Assembly: GCA_963921425.1 (NCBI GenBank)
Contig: OY992836.1
Span: forward strand, 7,501-71,500
Source: Dryas octopetala
Lineage: Eukaryota; Streptophyta; Magnoliopsida; Rosales; Rosaceae
Length of the DNA stretch: 64,000 bases
Reading direction: 5' to 3'
Both the position numbers and the translations under genes were made by a program. This document shows, one piece after another, positions 1 to 11,127 of this stretch (position 1 is its first letter; each line of letters begins with the position of its first letter). Under the pieces are notes generated by a model. That model had not been told where the DNA came from and made no database searches. It saw nothing but the letters and a program-made list of their open reading frames with translations.

Positions 1-690
1 CATGCCACCATGCACACAACATGCCACACCTATGCACACATTTTCACTCAAACCATGCCACGACCCATTTTTATCGAAATTTCCCCGCACAATAAGCTCA
101 CCATAGCCTAGTTATGGTATTTGGAAGGTGATCCAAGCGGCGGAACGGTCGTCGGAGCACTTTCATTTTTGGCCACTTTGCATGCCACCATGCACACAAC
201 ATGCCACACCTATGCACACATTTTCACTCAAACCATGCCACGACCCATTTTTATCGAAATTTCCCCGCACAATAAGCTCACCATAGCCTAGTTATGGTAT
301 TTGGAAGGTGATCCAAGCGGCGGAACGGTCGTCGGAGCGCTTTCATTTTTGGCCACTTTGCATGCCACCATGCACACAACATGCCACACCTATGCACACA
401 TTTTCACTCAAACCATGCCACGACCCATTTTTATCGAAATTTCCCCGCACAATAAGCTCACCATAGCCTAGTTATGGTATTTGGAAGGTGATCCAAGCGG
501 CGGAACGGTCGTCGGAGCACTTTCATTTTTGGCCACTTTGCATGCCACCATGCACACAACATGCCACACCTATGCACACATTTTCACTCAAACCATGCCA
601 CGACCCATTTTTATCGAAATTTCCCCGCACAATAAGCTCACCATAATTCATTTGCATTATTTAGAACCTACTCCAAGTGACGGAACGGGT
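1..690. repeat. 180-bp satellite array, about 3.8 monomers
   Basis: Four monomers begin at 1, 181, 361 and 541 with the same start (CATGCCACCATGCACACAAC), giving an exact 180-bp period. The first three are almost identical; one visible difference is GGAGCAC against GGAGCGC near the monomer end. The fourth is identical to about position 644 and then diverges while keeping recognisable similarity to about 690, so this is the edge of the array. It probably continues left of the window. The monomer length is close to nucleosomal and typical of plant satellites. Short ORFs across it only reflect the repeat. Confidence 0.93.
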
Positions 691-886
691 TTTCGCTTCC
701 CGGATTTTTTTTAATGATTTTTCCTATTTTCCGACTTCAAAAAATAAAAAAAAATATTTCCGGTGCCCAAAAAATTTTGAAACTTTTTTCTATGGTAGAT
801 TGTATTTTTCTTAGCATGCCTGCAAAAAATCTCCCAAAGATTCCATGTATTTATTTTTTTATGGCCCATAGGCCGAGCCAAATGTA

Positions 887-1040
887 TGAGTATCATGGGT
901 CAGGCCAAGTCTATGAGTACCATGGTCCGGGCCAAGGCCATGAGTATCGTGGCCCAGGTCGAGACCACAAATACCATGGGCTGGGTTGGGCTGCGAGTTT
1001 AAGTATTCTGGGCCGGGCCGGACTCGACCCATGGTACTCA
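887..1040. repeat. 27-bp minisatellite, degenerate
   Basis: Successive units of 27 bp begin at about 887, 914 and 941, each of the form GAGTAYCRTGG followed by a GGCC-rich half. Two more degraded units follow. The block is GC-rich compared with its AT-rich surroundings. Overlapping short ORFs on both strands are a by-product of the repeat. Confidence 0.7.
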
Positions 1041-1045
1041 TGCTC

Positions 1046-2043
1046 TCAGCATTAAAATGGGTAACTTACAAAACAATGTATTACCTAGCTGTTGACTATA
1101 TATGCATGTTGCTTTGCCATGATGGATGGTCTGGCAGCCTCTGGTTTTAATCTACTCTCGTTTTCTACATGTACTGCACTTGACATTTATTCTTTCTACA
1201 TGGACTGCACTTTCCATTTATTCTTATTATATGTTGTATATCTGTCGCATTTATTTCATTAAGTTATTTGTTATTTATTGTTATTAATTTATTTCATTAA
1301 TTATGCTTGCTTGAAGAACTGAAATTGCAAAGGGTTCCATTAATACTCTCGAATGATGGGCAAATGGACTTATAGCTATTTCTCAAAATCAGAATTGGTT
1401 AATGGAAACAGATCGCCAAGTTTTTATAGATACTTACATTTTTTGAGAGAGAGTGCCCAAAACCCATTTGTTATCTTACATTTTTTTTTTGTTTGAGGTG
1501 CATTTGTTATCTTACAAGAGGTTTAGCTATAATATAAAATATTTTATTAATATATGTTCTTATTCTACTTGACCCGAAAATATAGACAGTATTCTATATT
1601 GTTCTCATATAATTAAGTTAACTATATTGCAATTCAAAGTAACACATATCGTCATTTGGAAGACATTGCAGAATAATGTTTTTTAAATGATTTGGTATAT
1701 TATCAAATTAAGCTTTTTGGTGTTATACAAATTAGACTAAATAAAATGGAATGATACTATATACTTACTATGCAATAGATGTTTTGGAGGCTGGCTGGTG
1801 GCATAGAAAAAAGAAATAGATGAAAAAACAAATTATGGAATTTGGTACCCTACGTGACTTGAACTCTTGACCACCATGTAATTATGGAAAACAAGATGCC
1901 AAACGGACGCATAAAAGCATGTTGTCATATGCATTCATTATTTTGTACTTATACCAAACCTAAGACACTTTAATGTTACTATATTGACACCTACTAACCA
2001 TGAACATATGCGTTTTGACATCAACTATAGTGTGCTGTGTTGT
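1046..2043. other. AT-rich sequence without recognisable genes
   Basis: No open frame of note, RNA gene or terminal-repeat structure was seen here. A short direct echo of ATTTGTTATCTTACA near 1468 and 1503 is the only internal repetition noticed. Confidence 0.5.
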
Positions 2044-2146
2044 AATTTAATTGTATGTGTCATGGGAAAAAAATAATGGGGCTGCAAGCTTATCAAATGC
2101 TATGCTACAAGGATGTAATCTGGATTTGGAGCAGTAAACAGCATTT
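2044..2146. repeat. Duplicated block 1, copy 1 (partner 10167-10269)
   Basis: This 103-bp stretch is repeated at 10167-10269 with no length difference. It is the first of three blocks that occur in the same order in two places (2044-8188 and 10167-10840), which points to a duplication followed by insertions in copy 1 or deletions in copy 2. Confidence 0.9.
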
Positions 2147-3525
2147 TTTGGGCATAAAACGTGGGCAAAGCGCCTCCGGCACTTTGTAGCCTTGTAGATC
2201 TCGAAAAGTTACATCAAATCAAAAAAAAATTTGCCCCAAACGGACGCCGGAGCACAAAGTTATGGCCCTTCAAAGTTGATGGTCGGTTTTAACAACATTT
2301 TACGACTGCCATCACTCTACCAAACCATTGTCAAATCGTATTATGCTCATTTCATGTGCATTGATCTCGAAAAAACGTATGAAAACGAGTGCTCACACAG
2401 CTATAATGGTCAATTCTGCACAAAGTTATGGCCTTGGAAGTGCCTCAACCACATGTTGCATGTTATGAGAAAGTACAATGCACAGTTCAAACTCTTGACT
2501 CTTGAGTGCCGGTTTGTATACAAAAAAAAAAAAAAAAAAAAAAATATTAATTTAAAAACACATCATGTCTAAATTACAATTTTCACCTTGTTTAAAGTTT
2601 AAACACAGGCATCTTAAAAATTAAAATTGTTCCCTCGTCCCTCCATGCCTTGTTCCCTCCCGAGATCTCTTTTGCCCAATCCCCCCATCCCTAAATTTTT
2701 CCCTAAATTTTCCCCATCAACCCAATTGTCAAATTTTAGCCATTCGCCTCTGACAGTCTAACCCAATCCGCCCAATCCGTTACTGTTGTGACTAAATTTT
2801 CCCCATCCGCTCAATCAATCCTTCACATTCGTTCAAAGGCATCACTCCTTCGTTTTCCCGTTCTTGGAGCAACTGAATGCTCACAAGGTTTTTCTGGAGA
2901 CCAATCGTGGAACACAGGGATTCAAAACCACCTATCCAATGTAAGCTATATAAATCTCTATAAATTTCTTTGCTTTTCTTTGGGATTCAAAATCATGATT
3001 ATTATCACTTTTTTCAAATTTATCGTCATATGCAATGCTTTCTTGTTTGTTTAATTGATTTTTTATGCTATTTGCTTAACTGGGTTTTTAATGTGCTTAC
3101 AAGTTGGCTGGCACAGTCATGAAAGGGCAATCTTTAGTACCGTCATAGATAAATACTCACCTATTTTTATTGAAACTGTTGTCCTATAAACTTCGAAAGC
3201 AGTATTTGTGGCATACTCCTGCGAGTTTCGGGGTACTGTACCCTTGTATAGTTTTTTATATGGTTGTTTGTATTGTTTTGTTTGACCTTTTGTGGTTAGT
3301 TTTTCTTCTCTATAATCCATGGTGGGTGGCAAGAATCTTGTCTTTACAAAGCTGTAATGCACGTAAGACAAGGAATGAATTATGTTCAAGAAATTCCAAT
3401 AAACCAAATTATAACAAGAATTCAATTACAATTTCATCTATAGTATGCATTGTCATTCTTGGAGAAAGTTCATGTAAAATCCATATGGTTGTTTTGGGGC
3501 AAAGTCTAACTTGGCATATCATTCA

Positions 3526-3558
<33 letters not shown>

Positions 3559-3779
3559 TGGTTTCTGAATAATGACCAATCTGGACAGCATAATAAATTA
3601 CCAGATTTTACCAAATAGTCCTGTCAATTGAATAACATATAATTAATGTCTTACTTTGATTTTAAATTCTCTTTGTGGTGCATAAGCATACCATTTTTGT
3701 TGAATATGGTCTCTTTCATATAATTGCTCTTTGTGGAGGCTTATTGTTTTCATTAATCATTGTCTATATGCTGCTCCAG
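2147..3779. other. Non-coding or intronic stretch upstream of the CstF64-like exon
   Basis: The stretch contains a run of A at about 2521-2543, a pyrimidine-rich CCCAATCC-type segment at 2640-2820, and a T run at about 3530-3552. An open stretch near 2788-2939 ends at a good donor (CCAAT|GTAAGCT) and could be an exon, but its product is not recognised. The segment 2160-2500 looks repeat-derived but is not assigned. Confidence 0.4.
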
Positions 3780-4158
3780 CAATAAATCATCACTCTTAGC
3801 CCATGCCTTCACCTCCCCTGCAGACCCCACAGCAGCCTAAGGGGCATATGAATCCTCAAATGCCCCCGACATCACTTTCACAGTCCTCTCAACTTCCAAA
3901 TCTACCCACACATCCTCATCATTCTTCTTCGCAGCCACCTTCACTTCATCAACCCCAAATGCCTGCTGCTTCCAGCCAGTTGCAACGGCCATTACAGACA
4001 ACTGGAGTTTCTCATCTGCCGCTGCAGCCACCATTACCACCACAACCAAGACCACCTTCAATGCCTGGCTTCCATCATCATATCCCCCACAAATGGGGCA
4101 CAATTCGGGGTTCCAACATGCCGCTGCTCCCCAACATTTTTCTCAATCCATGTTTCAT
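3780..4158 (+). pseudogene. CstF64-like C-terminal exon, with nonsense codon and frameshift
   Basis: The exon is bounded by an acceptor (GCTCCAG|C) and a donor (TTTCAT|GTAAGC). It encodes a proline/glutamine/histidine-rich low-complexity segment (for example PSPPLQTPQQPKGHMNPQ and GFQHAAAPQHFSQSMFH) like the variable linker of plant cleavage stimulation factor 64. CstF64 is a nuclear RNA-binding subunit used in mRNA 3'-end processing. The RRM and hinge parts of that protein are not in the window. Two lesions are visible. An in-frame TAG at 3797-3799 stands where the repeat-rich context suggests CAG. A one-base loss near 4080 puts the last part (from MGHNSGFQHAAAP) in another frame. It is therefore a broken gene piece or carries sequence errors. 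The family assignment is from memory and moderate; an unrelated Pro/Gln-rich protein is the alternative. Confidence 0.45.
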
Positions 4159-4247
4159 GTAAGCTTAAGTTTATGTTCACTAGTCATTATAAAATTTGTC
4201 ACATTTAACGTGCTTGTACTAATTGTCTTTATCAATGATTTGCTCAG

Positions 4248-4340
4248 TCAGGTACGAAGCCTCCTGCTAGTGTTGGGCCTTCATTCCCACAGGGACAGCC
4301 ACCACTTCCAAGTCAACCACCACCGCAGTCCATGTATCAG
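4248..4340 (+). pseudogene. CstF64-like exon, 31 codons
   Basis: An exon of exactly 93 bp lies between TGCTCAG| and |GTATGC and stays open throughout. It reads as a Pro/Gln-rich segment ending SQPPPQSMYQ and continues the frame of the preceding exon after its frameshift. A 3' part of it, with the following intron, recurs at 10293-10627. The continuation exon with a matching phase lies at 11073, so the original intron after this exon appears to have been split by the duplication and by the Mutator-like element. Family assignment as for the previous exon. Confidence 0.45.
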
Positions 4341-4627
4341 GTATGCTTGTGTGTGTGTGTTTCTTCAAAAAAAAAAAATTTGTTGTTTCTGAATGGGTGT
4401 GATCACTACATAATATTTGTACAGGGCTGCTTATGCTTGATTTATTAAATTTGCTGCTTTTATTAAGCTTTTGTGATGACAATATTTTCCATGTTCTTTT
4501 CTTTTTTTTCATTCTTCCTTTCTTTATTTGGGAGGAAGGCCTTATGAAATCAAGCTGTTTAAACTTTTGATTGGGTTTTGTCATCCCATTAACATCCTGG
4601 TTTTGGAGCAGCTTGTATTCTCAATTT
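4279..4627. repeat. Duplicated block 2, copy 1 (partner 10293-10627)
   Basis: This block covers the end of the 93-bp exon and the start of the next intron. The copy at 10293-10627 is slightly shorter because of a contracted GT run and a small deletion. Both copies end at the same TATTCTCAATTT sequence. Confidence 0.9.
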
Positions 4628-4676
4628 ATAATTGCTTTCTACATCTTTGATTACCACTCCTATAAATATCTGCTAA

Positions 4677-4685
4677 TTAATTTTT
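4677..4685. repeat. Target-site duplication of the Mutator-like element (left)
   Basis: TTAATTTTT immediately precedes the left inverted repeat and is repeated exactly at 6394-6402. Nine base pairs is the characteristic length for Mutator-like elements. Confidence 0.85.
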
Positions 4686-6393
4686 GACATAAATTCAATT
4701 TAGACACTTAACTATATAGGCCATTTCAAATAAGTCCATGAATAAAAAAATATTTCAAATGTGCACACAAATTAACATCTAAATTGAAATGCAAACATTC
4801 ATTAGTTAAGTGTCTACTTTCCGTTTGCTTACAGTTAAGTGTCTACTTGACGTGGACTCCAAAATGTTAACACATGGACTACAAAATCATTAAAAGATTA
4901 CAAAAATACTTTACAATGTTAAAAACTTAGCAAAAATATAACAAACTAAAAAATTTAACCCAAATCTCCATCATCTTCTCCAGCAAATACCCAACAGCCT
5001 CACCATCCATTTCTTCTTCTTCTTGCTGACTTGCTCCTCCTCCCGCGTCACCCATCTAAACTGTGCTTCTTTTTCTTCTTCTTCTTCTTTTTCTTCTTTG
5101 CCTTCCCCGTGCAGACCACCCCCATCACCTCTTCTTCTTCATCATATATCCCCCAGATGCAAAAATCCAAAGCAAAAATAAATCCATCACCTCCTCTTCC
5201 TTCACCCACCCAACTAAAAATTGAAGGAAACCCAGTTGTCAATTTCGTCAATTACCAAAGAAAACCCACAAATTCAAGAAAAACAAGAACTTTGAAACAA
5301 TGAGCTTGATTTCGGACCCATGCCGTTGTTGCTGCTCGGTGGGTTTTTTGTTCGTCTTGGTAACTTGTGGATGTTGGAGGAGCTTTGTTTAGGCGAGCTG
5401 TTTGCAAGCGGGTTGCTTGATACAAGAGAAGCCACAATTTTTGGGTAAGTGAAATTGCCTTTGGTTGGGTTTTTGGAGTGGATTCTAAGCATAAGACATA
5501 GATTTCCATAGTTGCCCCAAGCCTTAGAAACAATTGGGCCCAAATTTGACAGTCTATTTTGTGGCTGCAATTGCAATGGATAAGATCCCATACCACTTGA
5601 TGACAACAAAGGGGGTTAATTTAAAAAGGGTAGCTTTCAACGAATCAAAGGAGAGTTTTTTGAGGTGTTTTAGAAATGGGGTTTTGAGATTCTGGGCTTG
5701 AGGTGCTGGAGTAATAGTCTGAGCATTTGAGCGGAGGTAACAAATAAATGCTTGTCTTCTTCTTGTTGGTGATGGTGAGATTGGACTCTGTGAAAGACAA
5801 GAACTTCATGGGGTTTTCAGGTGTATAAGGCTTTGGTGGAAGTTAGAGCTGTGGTTAATTTATTGGTTGGACCTGTATGTGTTTACTGAAAGGTCTGAAA
5901 GAGGGGTTGGGTGTAAATGTGAAAGTAGAACAAGATTGTTTTGGTGTGAAGGAAAACTGACTTGGCTTCCATGGTTGGGTGAAGCAACAAAACAGCATCT
6001 TGGACAACATGGGTAAGTAAAGATGCCTAAGCATCATTTTACAGGTGCCCGTTGGATCTGCACAGGGTGGGTGAAAGAGGAAGAGGATGAAGAAATAGGT
6101 TGGGGAGGCTGGGAATATGCAGATCGTGATATTTTTTTAGTTAATTTGTTTAGTTTTTTAAAATTTTTTATTTATAATTTTATTATGCACATGGCAATAT
6201 TAATCCATGTGTTGAATTTTGGTGTCCACGTTAATAAAAAAATACAGTCAGCAAACGGAAAGTAGAGACTTAACTAACGGATGTCTACATTTCAATTTAG
6301 ATATTAGTTTGTGTGCACATTTGAAATATTTTTTTATTCATGGACCCATTTGAAATGACCTATATAGTTAAGTGTCAATATTGAATTTATGCC
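4686..6393. mobile_element. Non-autonomous Mutator-like element (MULE) with long TIRs
   Basis: The element is 1708 bp long and is bounded by a perfect 9-bp target duplication. Its ends are inverted copies: the left starts GACATAAATTCAA and the right, reverse-complemented, starts GGCATAAATTCAA. Similarity is strong for about 150 bp and weaker for roughly another 100 bp, including the blocks ACTTAACTATATAGG and TACTTTCCGTTTGC. Long TIRs plus a 9-bp duplication fit the Mutator superfamily. The interior (about 4960-6120) has no transposase. It has a pyrimidine-rich stretch and several short overlapping ORFs, mostly on the minus strand, none recognised. A captured gene piece is possible but not shown. 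Confidence 0.85.
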
Positions 6394-6402
6394 TTAATTT
6401 TT
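6394..6402. repeat. Target-site duplication of the Mutator-like element (right)
   Basis: TTAATTTTT directly follows the right inverted repeat and matches 4677-4685 exactly. Confidence 0.85.
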
Positions 6403-7887
6403 CTTTTTATTATGCTACAGGACTTTGTAGAAGACTAAGAGAACACCTCAATTTGAGCATTGGTGTTACGAATTCGTACCTTTTTTTCTTCTGGGTTTTT
6501 GAGAATTTGATGTTCACTTTGTTTTATTTGGACAATTTCAGGGTCTTCTTTCCTCTTTTTTCTTGCAAATTTTTTTATTAAGAAATATTTTTTTTTTTTT
6601 TGGGTTTAATTTCAGGTTATACTTTCACTTTTAGAGGGCGTATGCATATTAATAGTACAATAATTCATTAGTACATTTATGAATATTTTTTTAGGTTTGA
6701 GACCATGAAAAGTAAAATTATAGTACATTTTTGTTCTGTGCATTATTCTGCATTGTATCTTTAACTAATGCTTCTTTTCATTGCAGTTGGTAACTATTAT
6801 GATGGAAGAAAATCATCAAGGACACAGCTTTATGGAAATTTTAGTTTCTTCTATGTCGAACTCCCTTTTCGTACAATCCTATCACATTCAATTGAGGATA
6901 ACGAGAGATTCCTAGCCCAATTTGGACGTGAGGTAGCACATAACTTCTACTGATAATTTGTAATCTGTCAATTCTTTTTCTGGCATTCAGAAGGCTGAAA
7001 TCCAATTAATGGCAAATGCAATGTTTACAAGTTATGGCAGGTTTGATCAACAAGGCTGACAAAGCTGATTGGAGGAATTGTACACATAGCAATATTATAT
7101 ATGTTTGGCTTTGGCCTCTGTATTAGGATAGGAACATCTTTGTATACATGAATTCACTTTTACTTTTATTTGGATGCAGTCTGTTTGAATTTGGGTTTAT
7201 AGATTTTGTCATTTTTGTAATGTTAACTAATAACTATACCTGATTTTGATGTTGTAGGTGAAGGGAGGTAACAAGGATACATTGGTTTTCAATATTAAAT
7301 AATTGGATTCATAATCTTGGCTTGACTATGCTTACCGGGTATTTGTCTTGAGAGTTTTCGATGCAGGATTCTTGAAGCTGGGAGATGAGCTGATGAGATG
7401 ATGTTATGAATGATGATAACTTTTTCAGAAGATGAACAACATCATAGACAGAAGGTAATGATGAATTTGCATACTATGCATGTGATTAACAACAATCAAC
7501 CATAACATACTCCATGTAAATAGAGATGTATATGCCACCTCTATTAAGAGATTTAGAGGAAAGTTTTGTTTTGTTTCCCTTTAAACAGATATTTACACAG
7601 TCAAGGCAAAACAGAAACACATCTTTGTGTTTATGAAAATCATAAAATTATAATCATGCTATCCATAGTTCCTAGACTTTTCTTGGGCATTCATAGAAGT
7701 GTTAGTTGTTGGGAATTTCATGTTATTCTATATTGTCGTAAGATTTGGATTTGGATTTCTATGCAAGTTTTTATTTTTTTTCCACGTGTTCTTCAATTTT
7801 CAATTCTTCCAGATTTGTTATTCCATTCATTTTCTTACTTCTTAATAGAAAACACATTTAGAGTAGTCCAAAAAAAAAATTAAAAAG
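6403..7887. other. Intron-like sequence with possible short exons
   Basis: A segment at about 6787-6932 is flanked by a plausible acceptor (TTGCAG) and donor (GAG|GTAGC) and is open in more than one frame. A second candidate acceptor lies at TGCTACAG near 6420. Neither translation is recognised. No repeat structure was seen. Confidence 0.3.
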
Positions 7888-8024
7888 TCTCACACTAGAA
7901 AAAAAAAAAAAAAAATCAAGGGTGCACAATAATAGATAGAATATATGCCAAAAAATTAACGTATGCACAATACAAAAAGCAAATTCGAACGCGCGATAGC
8001 GCTTGCAGAGAGGCTAGTTAAAGA
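7888..8024. mobile_element. Possible small Helitron-like terminus
   Basis: The segment starts TCTCACACTAG and ends with GCGC-GATA-GCGC, a short hairpin, then 11 nt and CTAG followed by T. A 3' hairpin about 11 nt before CTRR is the Helitron signature, and a 5' TC end also fits. The base before TC is G rather than the expected A, and no Rep/helicase gene is present. If real, this is a very short non-autonomous copy, or only the 3' end of a longer one. Confidence 0.3.
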
Positions 8025-8045
8025 ATAATGTTTAGTCTAGTGAAT

Positions 8046-8188
8046 GTGATGCATCCAATAATAGGAGTGAAATACCATTTCCATTAATAGATAGGTGATT
8101 TTAGGCTTTTTGGTGGTAGTTTTGTATTTGTGACTTCATTATTTTAATAAATTTAATTGCTTGATTCTGAGAAATGTTTCAGTAGTAA
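8046..8188. repeat. Duplicated block 3, copy 1 (partner 10698-10840)
   Basis: This 143-bp block is repeated at 10698-10840 with a handful of substitutions and no length change. It is the third colinear block of the duplication. Confidence 0.9.
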
Positions 8189-10166
8189 TTGTAAAAATTA
8201 AATAGACTAATACATTGTTTTACTCGGAGTCAATATTATACTAATACTTAAGATACAAGTAATAGGTTTATTAATAAGACATAAATCAGCAAGTCCATCT
8301 TAAATAGATTACTTATCTGAGTTGGACTAGGAAGACTTAGTTACCTAAAGACCATATGTTATAAAGAAGGCAATGATCCAGCAAAGTCTATATACAGTCC
8401 TATTAGGATTGGATTCTGGAGTCCTTGATGGGAGGAACTAGGAATCTATAAAAAAACTTAGAATCAATAAGCTCTGCCCCATTGTGTGAGAGGTTAATTC
8501 ATTGCTGTGATGGCTAGAAGACTTGAGCATCTTGACTTGAGGTTAATTCATCAGGTTAGTAGTTAATTATATATTACGGTTACATGCTTACCAGTAGAAT
8601 CATATTGATGTCGAGTTATACTTGGTTCCGTTGATTTGTGTATGCTTCATAATTTATGTTTCAGTTCTTACATGCTTTCTCCCACTTGGACAATCATTGT
8701 TCTTAATCATCATATTTACACAATACTGCAAGTAATTTGAATTTGCGCTGGTTTTATTATTTAACAAGACTTAGCTCAACTTTGTCAACATATTATATTG
8801 AACACCAGATTATGAGAAGCAATTAAGTCATCAAATTGCTTAATCCACTCATAGTCATTGATGCCAATACCATATCCCACATAAGTCATTTACAAGGCAT
8901 GAAAATGAAAATTGGTTTACAAAGTAACTGTGTCTTACACAGTATTAAACTTGTAAACTCAGTCCTTCTTAATGATTTTGCCTTCTCCAAATGCAAGATC
9001 ACAAAATCTTATTAGCAAGATCTCTATACACATGCACATACATTATGCCTTAATTACTATCTGCATTATCTTAATGACAATGTCACAATCTATATAGGTA
9101 CACATGTGAATACCACAATGTATGTATATGTATACTTTAAAATTTAAACTGAAAAACCATATATATTCGAACTGAGCTAACATACTGAAATCATGATAAG
9201 TCTAGTTCAGTTTTAATATAACTGAAAAAATTCAAATAACCGAAATTGAATTTATGGCACTTATTGTCTGCCTTAACAACTAAAATGCAGAAAATCAATA
9301 GTATTGACAGAACTGAAGCTCCACTATTTCTAAAGATCCCATTGAACTGAAGCATCTAAAGGTGAAGCATCCACATATAAGTGAGCATTAACCCTTGTAA
9401 ACATTTTAGCTCCCACTAATCAAAAGGGGTCTCATAAAAGCCACTTATAAAGTAGAAATTTAATAAACACAATTTCTATGTTCAAAGAGACTACATGCAT
9501 GATTATGTTACACTTTCGGGCAAGAAACATAATATGCTAGTGAATGTCCTTTATTGCATACTCAAAATAGTAAATAAAGTATTTTGAATTCATGTAAAAT
9601 ATGCAAAACTAAGAAACTGATCATGAATGTTTCCCCTTGCAACAAAAAATTACTTAAGTGAGTTACCGGGAAAAATCCTTAAATTTCTTATGTGAACAAA
9701 AATTTTAGAACACTATCACATAATCAAAAATTGTCCATTAACCGAAAACCATACATTAAACTTTCTTAAAGTGCTACTATCCCTAGACTGATACACTGAG
9801 AAATTGTATACTGAAAATGTTACAGCTGCACTCCAAACTGTGATAAACCAAAATAGCCATAAACTCTTGTTTGCCAATTTACTAATATATATTTGATTTG
9901 CACTAAAGAATCTGATTCATTAAATTAATTTGATTTATTATGTGGTCAGAACCAAACCAATAACAAAAACAAGTTATAATTGATACTTAAAAGTATTAAT
10001 CTAAATCTGAATTGGAACCAAAATCTAAAATCCTTACCTGTATTAAATCTATTAAAACTTGATGTTATTCATGAATCAAATGATCTACTTATAAAAAGAT
10101 TCATATAAATTTAACAACTAATGATGTAAACAAAAAAACTCATTAGTCATATAAACACATATTAGG
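8189..10166. other. Unassigned stretch between the duplicated copies, possibly old copia-derived
   Basis: On the minus strand the sequence CAAGTGGGAGA at about 8672-8684 resembles the polypurine tract found before the 3' LTR of many copia elements. The rest is AT-rich with no open frame, and no matching LTR pair was found. Treat it as unassigned, possibly a decayed retroelement that separates the two copies. Confidence 0.3.
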
Positions 10167-10840
10167 AATTTAATTGTATGTGTCATGGGAAAAAAATAAT
10201 GGGGCTGCAAGCTTATCAAATGCTATGCTACAAGGATGTAATCTGGATTTGGAGCAGTAAACAGCATTTGTACACCACCGCATGTTTGTATGCTTCATTC
10301 TCACAGGGACAGCCACCACTTCCAAGTCAACCACCATCGCAGTCCATGTATCAGGTATGCTTGTGTGTGTTTCTTGAAAAAAAAAAATATTTGTTGTTTC
10401 TGAATGGGTGTGATCACTACATAATATTTGTACAGGGCTGCTTACGCTTGATTTATTAAATTTGCTGCTTTTGTGATGACAATATTTTCATTGTTCTTTT
10501 CTTTTTTTTCATTCTTCCTTTCTTTGTTTGGGAGGAAGGCCTTATGAAATCAAGCTGTTTAAACTTTTGATTGGGTTTTGTCATCCCATTAACATCCTGG
10601 TTTTGGAGCAGCTTGTATTCTCAATTTTGTTTAGTTACTCCCTCCCCCCTATTGTAAGCCAAATACCTGAATAAACCTTGCAACTATGTTCTTGTTCGTG
10701 ATGCATCCAATAATAGGAGTGAAATACCATTTGCATCAATAGATAGGTGATTTTAGGCTTTTTGGTGGTAATTTTGTATTTGTGACTTCATTATTTTAAT
10801 AAATTTAATTGCTTGATTATGAGAAATGTTTCAATAGTAA
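10167..10840. repeat. Copy 2 of the duplicated locus (blocks at 10167-10269, 10293-10627, 10698-10840)
   Basis: Three blocks match 2044-2146, 4279-4627 and 8046-8188 in order and orientation. Copy 2 is 674 bp against 6145 bp for copy 1, so copy 1 gained insertions, copy 2 suffered deletions, or both. The 10293-10354 part contains the tail of the CstF64-like exon (GQPPLPSQPPSQSMYQ) with the same donor site, but its 5' half is replaced by unrelated sequence. Confidence 0.85.
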
Positions 10841-11072
10841 CTGGCATGAAATTTTAATATACAGTTACTCCACTATTACTTTTTGAGCTTTTTGCTAGTC
10901 ATTGGTAGTCCTCTTTTTTTTTTTTGCTGGTGAGTTGGGGTTTTCCATTAATGCCCTTCTGATTGGGCTTTCCTATGGGAGTACTCTCATCTTGTTGAAC
11001 ATGGTATATTGATTATCATGCCAGGTTTGGGTGGATAATAATTGAAGCTTACCTGATGCTTTTATCTCGCAG

Positions 11073-11127
11073 GGAGGAGGAGGTATGCATTTAGGTACAG
11101 AGTTCAACAATCAAGTTGGAACTTGCA
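11073..11127 (+). pseudogene. CstF64-like exon fragment downstream of the duplication
   Basis: After an acceptor (TATCTCGCAG|G) the sequence reads GGGGMHLGTEFNNQVG, a glycine-led segment that would follow SMYQ of the previous exon in phase. The reading is lost soon afterwards (ACTTGCAGGTTACTGG), and no further exon of the family is visible downstream. This supports one gene running left to right across 3.8-11.1 kb, now interrupted. Confidence 0.4.

Noticed and set aside
481-714. 77-codon ORF in the satellite
   Set aside because: It follows the 180-bp repeat, and no codon-level constraint or family similarity is apparent.
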